NCBI GenBank assembly: GCA_052387955.1
Contig: JBQTIQ010000017.1
Span: 12,917 to 76,916, forward strand
Reading direction: 5' to 3'
Source of the DNA: JBQTIQ01 sp052387955
GTDB lineage: Bacteria; Actinomycetota; Acidimicrobiia; Acidimicrobiales; JACDCH01
Length of the DNA: 64,000 nucleotides
Shown: in pieces, positions 25,160-33,126 of the stretch
How the letters are laid out: every line of letters starts with the position of its first letter
Numbering within the stretch: position 1 is the stretch's first letter
The notes under the pieces: generated by a model
Told to the model about the DNA's origin: nothing
The model's database searches: none
The model's input: the letters and a program-made list of their open reading frames with translations, nothing else
Program-made: the position numbers and the translations under genes

Positions 25160-26238
25160 TCTTCGTCCTCACTTCGCTCCCTCCGCGGCGGCGAGTTCGA
25201 TGGGGCAAGGACCGAGCCGTGGTCGGTGAACAGGCCAGAGGCCGGTGACGTGCCGGCCAGCGCGTCGGCACACAGGACCACGGCGGCCGCGGTATAGGTC
25301 GAGCGCTCTTCTCGGGGGAAGCGGGCGCCGTCGGGGAGCACCGTGCCGGTCCAGTAGCGGTCGTCGTCGTGGCGGTACTGAGCTGTCCACGAGAACAGGC
25401 GCTCGGCCTCGTCCCGTCGGCCGACGGCGAGGTGGGCCAGGGCGCATTCGCACGTCTCGGCCACCGTGACCCAGGGCCGGTCGGACACACAGCGCACGCC
25501 CCGGCCCTCGATGACGAAGCGGTGGTGGCGGCCCTCCAGCCGCGCCCGCCCGTCGTCGTCGCCGATCACGCCGGCCAGGACGGGGTAGTACCAGTCCATG
25601 GCCCACCGGTGCTTGGGGGCAAAGGCGTCGGGGCGTCCGACGATGGCTTCGGCCAGACGGCCGGCGGCCTGCTCCCAGTGGGGCCGCTCGTGGCCGAGAC
25701 GGCGGGCGAGGGCCACGGCGCAGCGCAGGGAGTGGCAGATCGACGACGACCCCGTGAGCAGGGCGAACGACCATGGGGTGCCGTCGGCGTGCCGGGCCCA
25801 GATGACCTCGCCCGCCGGCCGCTGCAGGCCGAGCACGAACCCGACGGCTCGCTCGACCACCGGCCACAGGGCGGCGGCGAAGCCGGGATCGTCGAACAGC
25901 AGCAGGTGATGCCACACCCCGGTGGCGACGTAGGCGCACACGTTGGCGTCGAGCCGGTCGTGCTCGACCCGGTCGGCCACGTAGTACTGGTGCCAGGCAC
26001 CGTCCGGGCGCTGATGGTCGGCGAGCCAGGCGTAGGCCCGCTCGGCGTCAGCCCGCCGTCCGCCGACCGCCAGGGCCATGGCCGCCTCGACGTGGTTCCA
26101 GGGGTCGGCGTGCCCGCCCGGCACCCACGGGACCAGGCCCGAGGGCAGCTGCCACTCGGCGATGGCGTCCACCGTTCGGGCCAGCTCGGCGGAGGAGACC
26201 ACACCACGCACCCCAGCCGATACGCCAGACGTCGTCAC
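25105..26238 (-). CDS. Alpha/alpha-barrel (prenyltransferase/squalene-cyclase-repeat-like) protein
   Basis: This 377-residue soluble protein has repeated helical segments with WxxxxQxPDGAW-like motifs (ADHQRPDGAWHQYY, LQRPAGEVIWARHADGTPW, RYWTGTVLPDGARFP). These are typical of the alpha/alpha toroid of terpene cyclases, prenyltransferases and glycoside hydrolases. The DxDD motif of squalene-hopene cyclase is not visible, so enzymatic activity is unknown. It is the last gene of a GT4-methyltransferase cluster, suggesting envelope glycan or lipid modification. The GTG at 26238 is the longest start; GTG codons ~20 residues on are also possible. It overlaps the cupredoxin gene tail-to-tail. Confidence 0.7.
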   Translation of the reverse strand: MTTSGVSAGVRGVVSSAELARTVDAIAEWQLPSGLVPWVPGGHADPWNHVEAAMALAVGGRRADAERAYAWLADHQRPDGAWHQYYVADRVEHDRLDANVCAYVATGVWHHLLLFDDPGFAAALWPVVERAVGFVLGLQRPAGEVIWARHADGTPWSFALLTGSSSICHSLRCAVALARRLGHERPHWEQAAGRLAEAIVGRPDAFAPKHRWAMDWYYPVLAGVIGDDDGRARLEGRHHRFVIEGRGVRCVSDRPWVTVAETCECALAHLAVGRRDEAERLFSWTAQYRHDDDRYWTGTVLPDGARFPREERSTYTAAAVVLCADALAGTSPASGLFTDHGSVLAPSNSPPRRERSEDEDQPAVMATAMPLGSWNTQ

Positions 26239-26242
26239 CGGT

Positions 26243-26290
26243 CGCGCCCAGGCGCGGCCCTGAGCGGCCTGCGTGGCCGGGGAACGCCAG
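26243..26290 (-). repeat. Family B intergenic repeat, short (copy B2)
   Basis: The sequence GCGCCCAGGCGCGGCCCTGA is followed by GCGGCCTGCGTGGCCGGGGA and ACGCC, matching the second half of family B. It lies between the methyltransferase stop and the next start on the same strand, in what is otherwise a tight operon. Confidence 0.72.
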
Positions 26291-26302
26291 CTAGCAACGC
26301 GT

Positions 26303-27037
26303 CTAGCACGGCTTGTCGGAGTAGACGACGAGGGACTTGCCCAGGACGGGGTTGGCCAGTGTCTCGATCACCCGGCTGACCGTCGCCACCGGCTCGGTGC
26401 CGGTGATGCCCCACACCAGGAGCTGGTGGTACGCCCGCACCAGGGGATGACCCTGGCGTTCGACGCCGACCGTGCACCTCAGCCACCAGTAGGGGGTGTG
26501 CAGGGCATGGGCGTGATGGGAGGCCCCGGGCTGTAGGCCGGCGGCCCGCAGCTTGGCCCGCAGCGCCGGCTCGGTGTAAATGCGGACGTGACCGCCGGCG
26601 ACGTAGGGGGCGTGGTACCGGGGCGACAGGGCCCAGCAGCCGGTCTCGGACAGCCACGCCGGCACGGTCACGGCCATGGTGCCGCCGGGGCGCAGGACCC
26701 GGGCCAGCTCCGCCACCGCGGCGCCGTCGTCGGGGATGTGCTCGAGCACCTCGGCGGCGATGACCCGGTCGAAGGCGCCGTCGGGGAACGGGAGCCGGGC
26801 GGCGTCGCCGTTCACGCCGGCACCGGCGCCGACGGGGCCCCGTGGCCCTGCCTCCTCCTCTAGGACGACGGCCATCACCGCCGCCACCTCGGCCAGTTCG
26901 GCCGCAGAACGGTCGAGGGCCACCACCCGAGCCCCCCGGCGCTGGGCTTCGAAGGCATGGCGGCCGGCCCCGCAACCGAGGTCGAGGACGATGTCGCCGG
27001 GGCCGACGCCGAGACGGTCGTAGCGGACCGTCAACAC
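26303..27037 (-). CDS. SAM-dependent methyltransferase
   Basis: This 244-residue class I methyltransferase has motif I DIVLDLGCGAGRHAFEA, acidic post-I VVALDRS, motif II DRVIAAEVLEHIPDD and LRPGGTMAVTVP. The C-terminal half resembles UbiE/methyltransferase_11 proteins found beside glycosyltransferases. The GTG at 27035-27037 overlaps the stop of the upstream GT4 gene, indicating translational coupling. It probably methylates a sugar or lipid made by this cluster; the substrate is unknown. Confidence 0.88.
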   Translation of the reverse strand: MLTVRYDRLGVGPGDIVLDLGCGAGRHAFEAQRRGARVVALDRSAAELAEVAAVMAVVLEEEAGPRGPVGAGAGVNGDAARLPFPDGAFDRVIAAEVLEHIPDDGAAVAELARVLRPGGTMAVTVPAWLSETGCWALSPRYHAPYVAGGHVRIYTEPALRAKLRAAGLQPGASHHAHALHTPYWWLRCTVGVERQGHPLVRAYHQLLVWGITGTEPVATVSRVIETLANPVLGKSLVVYSDKPC

Positions 27038-28305
27038 CGGGCTGTCGCCGCCGTCTCCTCCAGCAGGCCGCGGTACTGCTCGACGGTGCGATCGGCGGTG
27101 GTGCGCCAGCTCCACCGCTCGATCACGCGGCGCCGGCCTCGCAACCCGACGGTGGCCCGCAGCGCATGGTCAGCCAGGGCCTGGCGCAGCGCCCCGGCCA
27201 GAGCCTCGCTGTCGCCGGGGGCCACCAGCAGGGCGGTGTCGCCGTCGCCGCCCACGACCTCGGGAAGGGCACCCCCGGTGGTGGCTACGAGCGGGACGCC
27301 GCAGGCCATGGCCTCGATGGCGGGGAGCGAGAAACCCTCGTAGAGCGACGGCACCACGGCCACCTCGGCCTCGGCGTAGAGCTCGACGATGCGGTCCTCG
27401 GGGACGCCGGTGACGAAGGACACCCGGCCTTCGAGGCCCAGGCGGGCGATGGTCGCATCGCTCGCGCCGCCCGGCCGGCGCCGGCCGATCACGACCAGGT
27501 GTACGTCGTCGCGCTCGGTGCGGAGCTTGGCCACCGCCTCCAGCAGGTAGCGCAGGCCTTTGAGGCTGACGTCGGCGGAGGCGGTGGTGACCAGCCGGCC
27601 CGGTACCGGGGCGACCTCGGGCCGGGGACGGAACGACGTCGTATCGACGCCGACCGGCACGACGTGCAGTCGGCGGGGGTCGACGCGGTGGTCGGTGACG
27701 ATGTCGCCGAAGGATGACTCGGACACGGTCACGATCCGGTGCAGCCGCCGGGCGACCCGGCCCTGCATGGCGGTGAACCCGTACCACCGTCGCAGCGTGA
27801 GGCGGCGGTAGCGGGTGGGGGCGTGGGCCATCTCCAGCCGACGGTCGACGGTGATGGGGTGGTGGATGGTCCCCAGGACCGGCAATCGGGCTTGGATGGG
27901 CAACAACCCGTAGCCGAGCGACTGGTTGTCGTGCACGACATCGAAGTCGCGGTAGCGGTGGCGCAGGTGGTCCCAGGCCCGGAGGCTGAACGCCAACGGC
28001 TCGGGGAACTGGCCCGCGGAGAAGGCGGCCACCTCGACGTAGTCGGTCCAGCGCTTCAGGGCGCGCCATCCCGGCAGGCGCAACGGCGACTCGTCGTTGT
28101 AGAGGTCGAGGCTGGGCAGTCGTCGCAGGACCACCCGGTCGTCGAGTACCGGGTAGGGCTGGCCGCCCAGCACCTCGACCTGATGGCCCAGGTCGGACAA
28201 GGCCCCGGTCAGGTGGCGGGTATAGACGCCCTGGCCGCCGACGTGAGGTTGGCCCCGGTAGGCGAGGAAGGCGATGCGAAGGGAACGGTCCCCGCCCGCG
28301 GCCAT
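27031..28305 (-). CDS. GT4-family glycosyltransferase
   Basis: This 424-residue GT-B enzyme has an N-terminal acceptor domain beginning LRIAFLAYRGQPHVGGQGVY and a C-terminal nucleotide-sugar domain with VPVGVDTTSFRPRP, GRLVTTASADVSLKGLRYLL and VVPSLYEGFSLPAIEAMACG. The E-x7-E-type EGFSLPAIE motif is typical of retaining GT4 enzymes. It is placed between Lnt-like and methyltransferase genes, suggesting synthesis of a cell-envelope glycan or glycolipid. The ATG at 28303-28305 is used. Confidence 0.93.
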   Translation of the reverse strand: MAAGGDRSLRIAFLAYRGQPHVGGQGVYTRHLTGALSDLGHQVEVLGGQPYPVLDDRVVLRRLPSLDLYNDESPLRLPGWRALKRWTDYVEVAAFSAGQFPEPLAFSLRAWDHLRHRYRDFDVVHDNQSLGYGLLPIQARLPVLGTIHHPITVDRRLEMAHAPTRYRRLTLRRWYGFTAMQGRVARRLHRIVTVSESSFGDIVTDHRVDPRRLHVVPVGVDTTSFRPRPEVAPVPGRLVTTASADVSLKGLRYLLEAVAKLRTERDDVHLVVIGRRRPGGASDATIARLGLEGRVSFVTGVPEDRIVELYAEAEVAVVPSLYEGFSLPAIEAMACGVPLVATTGGALPEVVGGDGDTALLVAPGDSEALAGALRQALADHALRATVGLRGRRRVIERWSWRTTADRTVEQYRGLLEETAATARC

Positions 28306-28339
28306 GAGCGCAGAGCCTGGCGGGGGGCCGGCCCGGGGG

Positions 28340-29854
28340 TCAACTGGGAGGCGGCGGGACGTCGTGCGCCGGCGTCGCCGGCCTCGACCTCGGCCCCCGG
28401 CGAAGGTCGAACAGCCATCCGCCGGCCGCCAGCACGGCCGCGACGCCCAGCGCGCCGCGGTCGCCGGCCCGGGTGGCCCAGGTCTGGCCGTCGCGGCGTT
28501 CGACGGTGGCGAACAGGACTCGCTGTTCGCCGATGCCGGTGCGCTGGCGCACGTTCCCCCCGGGATCGATGACCGCGCTGAAGCCGGTGGGCGCCGCCTG
28601 CAGCACCCAGCGGCCGGTGGCCAGCGCCTGCAACCGTGACGAGGCCACTTGCTGGGTCTGGACCAGGGTCCCGGTGAACGAGGCCCCGTTGGTGGGGTTG
28701 AGCAACACCTGGCCGCCGTTGCCGATGGCGTCGCGGCCACGGTCGGGAAAGAACACCTCCCACGAGATCGCCACCCCGAAGCGGCCCGCCGGCGTGGTGA
28801 GGACTGCCGGCTCGTCGCCGGGCACGGCGTCGCGGTCGACCAGCGTGTCAGGGGCCACCCGCTCCAGGACCGACCGGAACGGGACGTACTCGCCGAAGGG
28901 CACCCGGCGCACCTTGTCGTAGCGGTCGATGAAGGTGCCGTCGGGGCCGATGGCCACATGGGCGTTGCGGAAGTGGTCGTCGTCACCGGGGATCCCCTCG
29001 ACCACGCCGGCGGTGACCGTGGTCCCCAGCCGGCGGGCCAGGGCGGCCAGCTCGTCGCCCTCGGGGGTGGTCTCGACCGGGCCCTCGACGTCGACCACGT
29101 CCTCGGGCCACAGCACCAGGTCCACCGGCGACGTGACCTGGCTGCTGGCGATGAGGTGCCGTTCGAGCACCTCGCGTCCCGCGGTGTCCTCGGCCCGGGT
29201 GCCCTGGGGGCCCCCGCCCTGGACCACGGCCACCCGGCGGCTGTCGACGGCGTGGCCGCGTGGCGCCACGGCGGCCAGGGCCAGTGCGAGCGCGACCGCG
29301 GTAGCGGCGGTCGCAGCCGGACGCCACCGGCGGGCGGTCGCCGCGCCGAGGGCGATGCCGGCGGCGCCCACCACCAGCGCCAGCCCCACCGTGCCCCCAA
29401 CCCGGACGACGGGGGCCAGGGGGCCGCCGGCCTGGCCGATGGCCAGCGTGGACACCGGCACGCCTCCGAACGGCCATCGTCCTCGGACCGCCTCGACCAG
29501 GGCCCACAGGGCGGGAAGGGCCAACCACCGTCCCGGCGCCGACGCCGGCACCAGAGCGGCGCCGGTGCCGTACATCGCCGCGAACAGCAGCACCGCCAGG
29601 ACATAGCCGGGCGGCGTGAACACCGCCATCCACGCCAGCGTGGGGACGAGGACGGCGGCCGCCAGCAGGAACCCCCGGCGGAACCGCGACCACGGCGGGG
29701 CGTCGGCGAGGAGGCGGTCCAGGATGGCCATGCCGCCGATGGCCAGCGGCCAGAACCCGAATGGGGGCAGCGCCAGTGCCAGCAGCCCTCCCCCCGCCAC
29801 CGCTACCCCCGCCACTCCGGCGCGCGACGCGAGCAGGTCGGGCCAGCGGCTCAC
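28340..29854 (-). CDS. Apolipoprotein N-acyltransferase-like protein with Ser at the nucleophile position
   Basis: This 504-residue protein has about six N-terminal membrane helices (LALALPPFGFWPLAIGG is Lnt-like) and a C-terminal nitrilase domain. The catalytic Glu lies in DLVLWPEDVV and Lys in DKVRRVPFGEYVPF. The nucleophile motif, normally ICYE, reads ISWE: Ser364 (codon TCG, 28763-28765) replaces Cys. Lnt adds the third acyl chain to lipoproteins through a Cys thioester. This protein may use Ser, act on another substrate, or be inactive. It starts at GTG 29854, upstream of the GT4 gene. Confidence 0.85.
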   Translation of the reverse strand: MSRWPDLLASRAGVAGVAVAGGGLLALALPPFGFWPLAIGGMAILDRLLADAPPWSRFRRGFLLAAAVLVPTLAWMAVFTPPGYVLAVLLFAAMYGTGAALVPASAPGRWLALPALWALVEAVRGRWPFGGVPVSTLAIGQAGGPLAPVVRVGGTVGLALVVGAAGIALGAATARRWRPAATAATAVALALALAAVAPRGHAVDSRRVAVVQGGGPQGTRAEDTAGREVLERHLIASSQVTSPVDLVLWPEDVVDVEGPVETTPEGDELAALARRLGTTVTAGVVEGIPGDDDHFRNAHVAIGPDGTFIDRYDKVRRVPFGEYVPFRSVLERVAPDTLVDRDAVPGDEPAVLTTPAGRFGVAISWEVFFPDRGRDAIGNGGQVLLNPTNGASFTGTLVQTQQVASSRLQALATGRWVLQAAPTGFSAVIDPGGNVRQRTGIGEQRVLFATVERRDGQTWATRAGDRGALGVAAVLAAGGWLFDLRRGPRSRPATPAHDVPPPPS

Positions 29855-29958
29855 CGCCCGGAGCCTACGAGGGCGCTCTCTTCGTCGTGGGAGTGCCCCG
29901 CACCCGTACGCCGCCGAGCCGGCACGAGCACAACGACGCGACCAGCAGTGACGGCGAA

Positions 29959-30588
29959 TCAGGCTCGTGGGCGGGCGGTGCCGTCGAGTCGCCAGTAGGC
30001 CACGATGCGCTCGACGGCCGAGCCAGGCGGGTGGCAGGCGAACATCGTCGCCGTGGCCTGGCCCGGCTTGTCCTCGACGATCTCGGTCTGCTCGGGGGAC
30101 ACGATTGCGGTACCGGTCAACCGGTAGGTGAACCGTCCCTGGGGCGTGGTCACGATGGCCTCGTCCCCCGGTTTCAGCTGGTCGAGGTTGCGGAAGGGCT
30201 TGGTCTGGGTGACCCGATGCCCGGCCAGCACGAAGTTGCCGTTCTCGCCGGGCATGGCCGTCCCCGGCCAATGGCTGGGGCCGTGGGCGATGTTGCGGAG
30301 CTCGATCCCCTCGTAGATGTCGGTGTCGAGTTCGAGGGCGGGGATGCGCATATGGCCGATCACCGGCGTGTCGCCCTCGATGACGACCGGCACCGTCTGT
30401 TCGATGTCCGGGTTGAGGCTCGTCGAGGTGGGCAGTCCCGGCGCCAGCGAGTTGGCGCCGGGGAGCCCGCTCGTCGGCCCGGAGATCTTGGGGCCGGCGC
30501 AGGCCGTGAACAGGGCCAGGCTGGCGACGAGGGCCGCGCCCATCTGCAGGGCTGATCCAGCCCTCTTCGATCGGTTCTCGTCCTGCAC
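29959..30588 (-). CDS. Class E sortase
   Basis: This 209-residue exported protein has a sortase fold: PVIGHMRIPALELDTDIYEG, catalytic His in FVLAGHRVTQTKPF, catalytic Cys in ATMFACHPPGSAVERIV and the trailing Arg. The HPPG after Cys is characteristic of actinobacterial class E enzymes, which anchor proteins with LAxTG-like signals. The N-terminus ends in a lipobox-like LFTAC, so it may be a lipoprotein rather than a membrane-helix-anchored enzyme. The GTG at 30586-30588 follows TAAGGAAC. It is first of the envelope cluster. Confidence 0.9.
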   Translation of the reverse strand: MQDENRSKRAGSALQMGAALVASLALFTACAGPKISGPTSGLPGANSLAPGLPTSTSLNPDIEQTVPVVIEGDTPVIGHMRIPALELDTDIYEGIELRNIAHGPSHWPGTAMPGENGNFVLAGHRVTQTKPFRNLDQLKPGDEAIVTTPQGRFTYRLTGTAIVSPEQTEIVEDKPGQATATMFACHPPGSAVERIVAYWRLDGTARPRA

Positions 30589-30615
30589 GATGGTGTTCCT
30601 TACCTTCCATCCCCG

Positions 30616-31968
30616 TCACGGTGCTGGCCCGGTCACGGTACCTAGTGCCCGAACCGCGGCGCGTGCACCCCTCCTACCGTCACGGATGCACGCCGGCACC
30701 CCCAGGCCGCGGAATGCGGCGCCGGCCAGCACCACCGTCGGTAGCTGTTCGGCGACATCCGATTCGACCTCGTCCACCAGGTCGAGGTGCCCCAGCCCGT
30801 ACTGGGGGAACGACCGGTCCCAGCGGCTCACCCGCACCTCGTCGGGCCGGGTGGTCACGTCCATGGTGGCGGTGAGCTCGCGGTGGACGGCGTCGACCAG
30901 GGCGCGGTCGTCGAGGCCGGCGATGCGTTCGTCGCCCAGGCGCCCGGCCGAAGCCCGTACGATGACCCGGCCGTCGTCGGGTGTGAGGTGGGGCCACTTG
31001 CTGGTGGCCCACGACACCGCGGTGACGAGCATGCCCTCGGTGCGGGGCACCAGGAAACCGCTGGCGTCGAGGGCACGGTCGACCGCCTCGGCGGAGTAGG
31101 CCAGGGTCACCACCGCCACCGACGCATAGGGCACGCTCGCCAGGCGGTCGGCAGCGGAGCGGGCGCCGGCCCGGGCCGCCAGCGGTGCGGCCAGGTGGGC
31201 GGGCAGGGCCACCACCACGGCGTCGGCGTCGAGCGCTCCCAGGTCGACGACGGGGGAACCTGTGCACACCCGGGCGCCGGCGGCGGCCAGGGCCCCGACG
31301 AGGGCGTGGACCAGTGCGCCCATGCCGCCGCGGGGGGCGTAGAAGAGCGGCGCAGCAGGATCGGAGGGCAGCTCGGCCCGCAGGGCGCCGACGAGGTCGG
31401 CGCTACGCTCGGCGGCCTCGGCCAGCCGGGGCGCCGCCGCTCGGGCCGACAGCCGGTCGCAGTCGCCGGCGTTGATCCCGCCCAGGAGCGGGTCGACCAG
31501 CCGCTCCAGCACGTCGTCGCCCAGCTGCTGGCGCACCAGGGCGCCGATGGTGATGTCGGCACCGGGAGCGAGGGGTGCCGGCGCCGGCCGGGCCGCCACC
31601 GGGCCTGGGACGATGCCCGAGGCGGCCACCGCCTCGAGGTCGGTGGGCACCCCGAGGACCAGCCCGGAGGGCAGCCGGCGCAGGGCACCGTCGCAGAAGA
31701 CGTAGGCCGAACGTCGCGCCGGTGTCACCAGGTCGCCGGCGAGGCCGAGCTCCCGGCACAGGTCGACGGCCCACGGCAGCCGGGCGAGGAAGGCGTCGGC
31801 CCCCTCGTCCACGGGCCGTCCGGCGAAGGCGGTGGTGCGCACCTTGCCCCCCACCCGGCCGGCGGCCTCGTGCACGACCACCTCGACGTCGGGGGCCAGG
31901 CGGCCGAGCTCGTAGGCGGCGGCCAGGCCCGTGACCCCGCCCCCGACCACCGCCACCCGCCGGGTCAC
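30616..31968 (-). CDS. hemY: Protoporphyrinogen/coproporphyrinogen oxidase
   Basis: This 450-residue FAD oxidase of the HemY type has the N-terminal Rossmann motif VAVVGGGVTGLAAAYEL, then GRVGGKVRTTAFAGRPVDEGADAFL, the family segment FYAPRGGMGALVHAL and a C-terminal VVLAGAAFRGLGVPACIRDGRR. In actinobacteria HemY usually oxidises coproporphyrinogen III. The GTG at 31966-31968 is the first start after the repeat-filled gap. It follows hemE and hemH in the direction of transcription. hemQ is not in the window. Confidence 0.92.
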   Translation of the reverse strand: MTRRVAVVGGGVTGLAAAYELGRLAPDVEVVVHEAAGRVGGKVRTTAFAGRPVDEGADAFLARLPWAVDLCRELGLAGDLVTPARRSAYVFCDGALRRLPSGLVLGVPTDLEAVAASGIVPGPVAARPAPAPLAPGADITIGALVRQQLGDDVLERLVDPLLGGINAGDCDRLSARAAAPRLAEAAERSADLVGALRAELPSDPAAPLFYAPRGGMGALVHALVGALAAAGARVCTGSPVVDLGALDADAVVVALPAHLAAPLAARAGARSAADRLASVPYASVAVVTLAYSAEAVDRALDASGFLVPRTEGMLVTAVSWATSKWPHLTPDDGRVIVRASAGRLGDERIAGLDDRALVDAVHRELTATMDVTTRPDEVRVSRWDRSFPQYGLGHLDLVDEVESDVAEQLPTVVLAGAAFRGLGVPACIRDGRRGARAAVRALGTVTGPAP

Positions 31969-31984
31969 CGGGGCACCGTCGCTT

Positions 31985-32165
31985 GGGGTCTCCCCCGGTG
32001 ACCCCTCGACCGGGTGAGCGCCAGCGAGCCGGGCGACGATGGGGCCCGGGGGCGCAGCCCCCGAACATGAACGGTCACCGGGACCCCGTCGCTTGTGGGC
32101 GCAGCTCCCGAGCATGAACGGTCACCGTGGCACCATCGCTCGGGCGCAGCCCGGGGCATGAACGG
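31985..32165 (-). repeat. Family A repeat followed by a triplicated ATGAACGGTCAC motif (copy A5)
   Basis: The core GGGGGCGCAGCCCCC at 32048-32062 is preceded by the family arm. It is followed by three tandem degenerating copies of a unit with CGCAG and CCGARCATGAACGGTCAC, whose ATG positions are 32067, 32114 and 32158 (spacings 47 and 44 bp). The element fills the gap between hemH and hemY on the same strand. Confidence 0.85.
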
Positions 32166-33083
32166 TCACGCCATCCGCAGGCGCCCGGCGAGGGCGTCGA
32201 GGACGATCGGGTCGGTGTTCAGGGCCCGGGTGCGGGCGAACCCGAGGCCGACCTCGTCGGCGCGTCGGGCGGCGGCGACGTCGAGGTCGTAGAGGAGCTC
32301 GAGGCCGTCGGCGGTGAACCCCTGGGGGCAGACGACGACGCCGTCGGCCCGGCCGGTGGCGGCCAGCTCGGTGATCACCTCGAGGATGTCGGGACCGCGC
32401 CACTCGTCCCCGGTGCGTCCCGCCGACTGCCAGGCGATCCCCCAGTCGGCCCAGCGGTCGAGGCCCGCTTCGGCGCCGATGGCGGCGGCCGAGCGCGCCA
32501 GCTCGTCGGGATAGCGGTCCCCCTCGAGGACGCGCTCGGGCAGGGAGTGGGCGGTGAAGAGCACCTTGACCCGCCCGGCGGCCCCATTCCCGCCGGTGCG
32601 CCTGGCGAGCTCGGCGCGGGCCTCGGTGACGGCCGTGGCTTGGAAGCGGCGCCACTCGGGCAGGTCCCACCAGCTGCCTACCGTGGCCGCCTCGAGCCCG
32701 TGCTCGGCGGCGGCGGCCACGAGGCGGCCGGCGTACTCGCCCACCGAGCCTCGGCTGTCGTGGGGAGCGAGCACGATGCCGATCACCCGGTCGGCGCCGG
32801 CCTCCGCCACCACGGCCACGCCGTCCTCGATGAAGGGCGGGGAGTGCTTCTGGCCCGCGACCACCACGAACCCGGGGCCCAGGGCCTGGCCCACACGGTC
32901 GGCCTGGGCTTCGGTGATCCGGCGCAAGGGGGAGGTACCGCCGATGGCGTCGTAGCGCGAGCGCAGCTCGGCCAGCAGCTCGGCGGTGGGGGGCCGGCCC
33001 CGGCGGATGTGGGTGTAGTAGCGCTCGAGGTCGCCGGGTGAGACCGGCGAGCCGTAGGCCATCACCACCACGCCGGTCGTCAC
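32166..33083 (-). CDS. hemH: Ferrochelatase (coproporphyrin ferrochelatase type)
   Basis: This 305-residue enzyme inserts Fe2+ into the porphyrin. Recognisable parts are VVVMAYGSPVSPGDLERYYTHIRRG, TSPLRRITEAQ, VVAGQKHSPPFIEDGV with the conserved His, and KVLFTAHSLPERV with the metal-side Glu. The short Gram-positive form suggests coproporphyrin III as substrate. The GTG at 33081-33083 gives the expected N-terminus. It lies 43 bp after hemE; the hemY gene follows beyond a repeat cluster. Confidence 0.94.
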   Translation of the reverse strand: MTTGVVVMAYGSPVSPGDLERYYTHIRRGRPPTAELLAELRSRYDAIGGTSPLRRITEAQADRVGQALGPGFVVVAGQKHSPPFIEDGVAVVAEAGADRVIGIVLAPHDSRGSVGEYAGRLVAAAAEHGLEAATVGSWWDLPEWRRFQATAVTEARAELARRTGGNGAAGRVKVLFTAHSLPERVLEGDRYPDELARSAAAIGAEAGLDRWADWGIAWQSAGRTGDEWRGPDILEVITELAATGRADGVVVCPQGFTADGLELLYDLDVAAARRADEVGLGFARTRALNTDPIVLDALAGRLRMA

Positions 33084-33126
33084 GGCCGCCTCGCGGCCCT
33101 CGGCGATGCCGGCCCGGCCGCCACGC

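Noticed and set aside
31965..32159. Small open frames inside the hemH-hemY repeat cluster
   Set aside because: Encoded wholly by family A sequence and its tandem derivatives.
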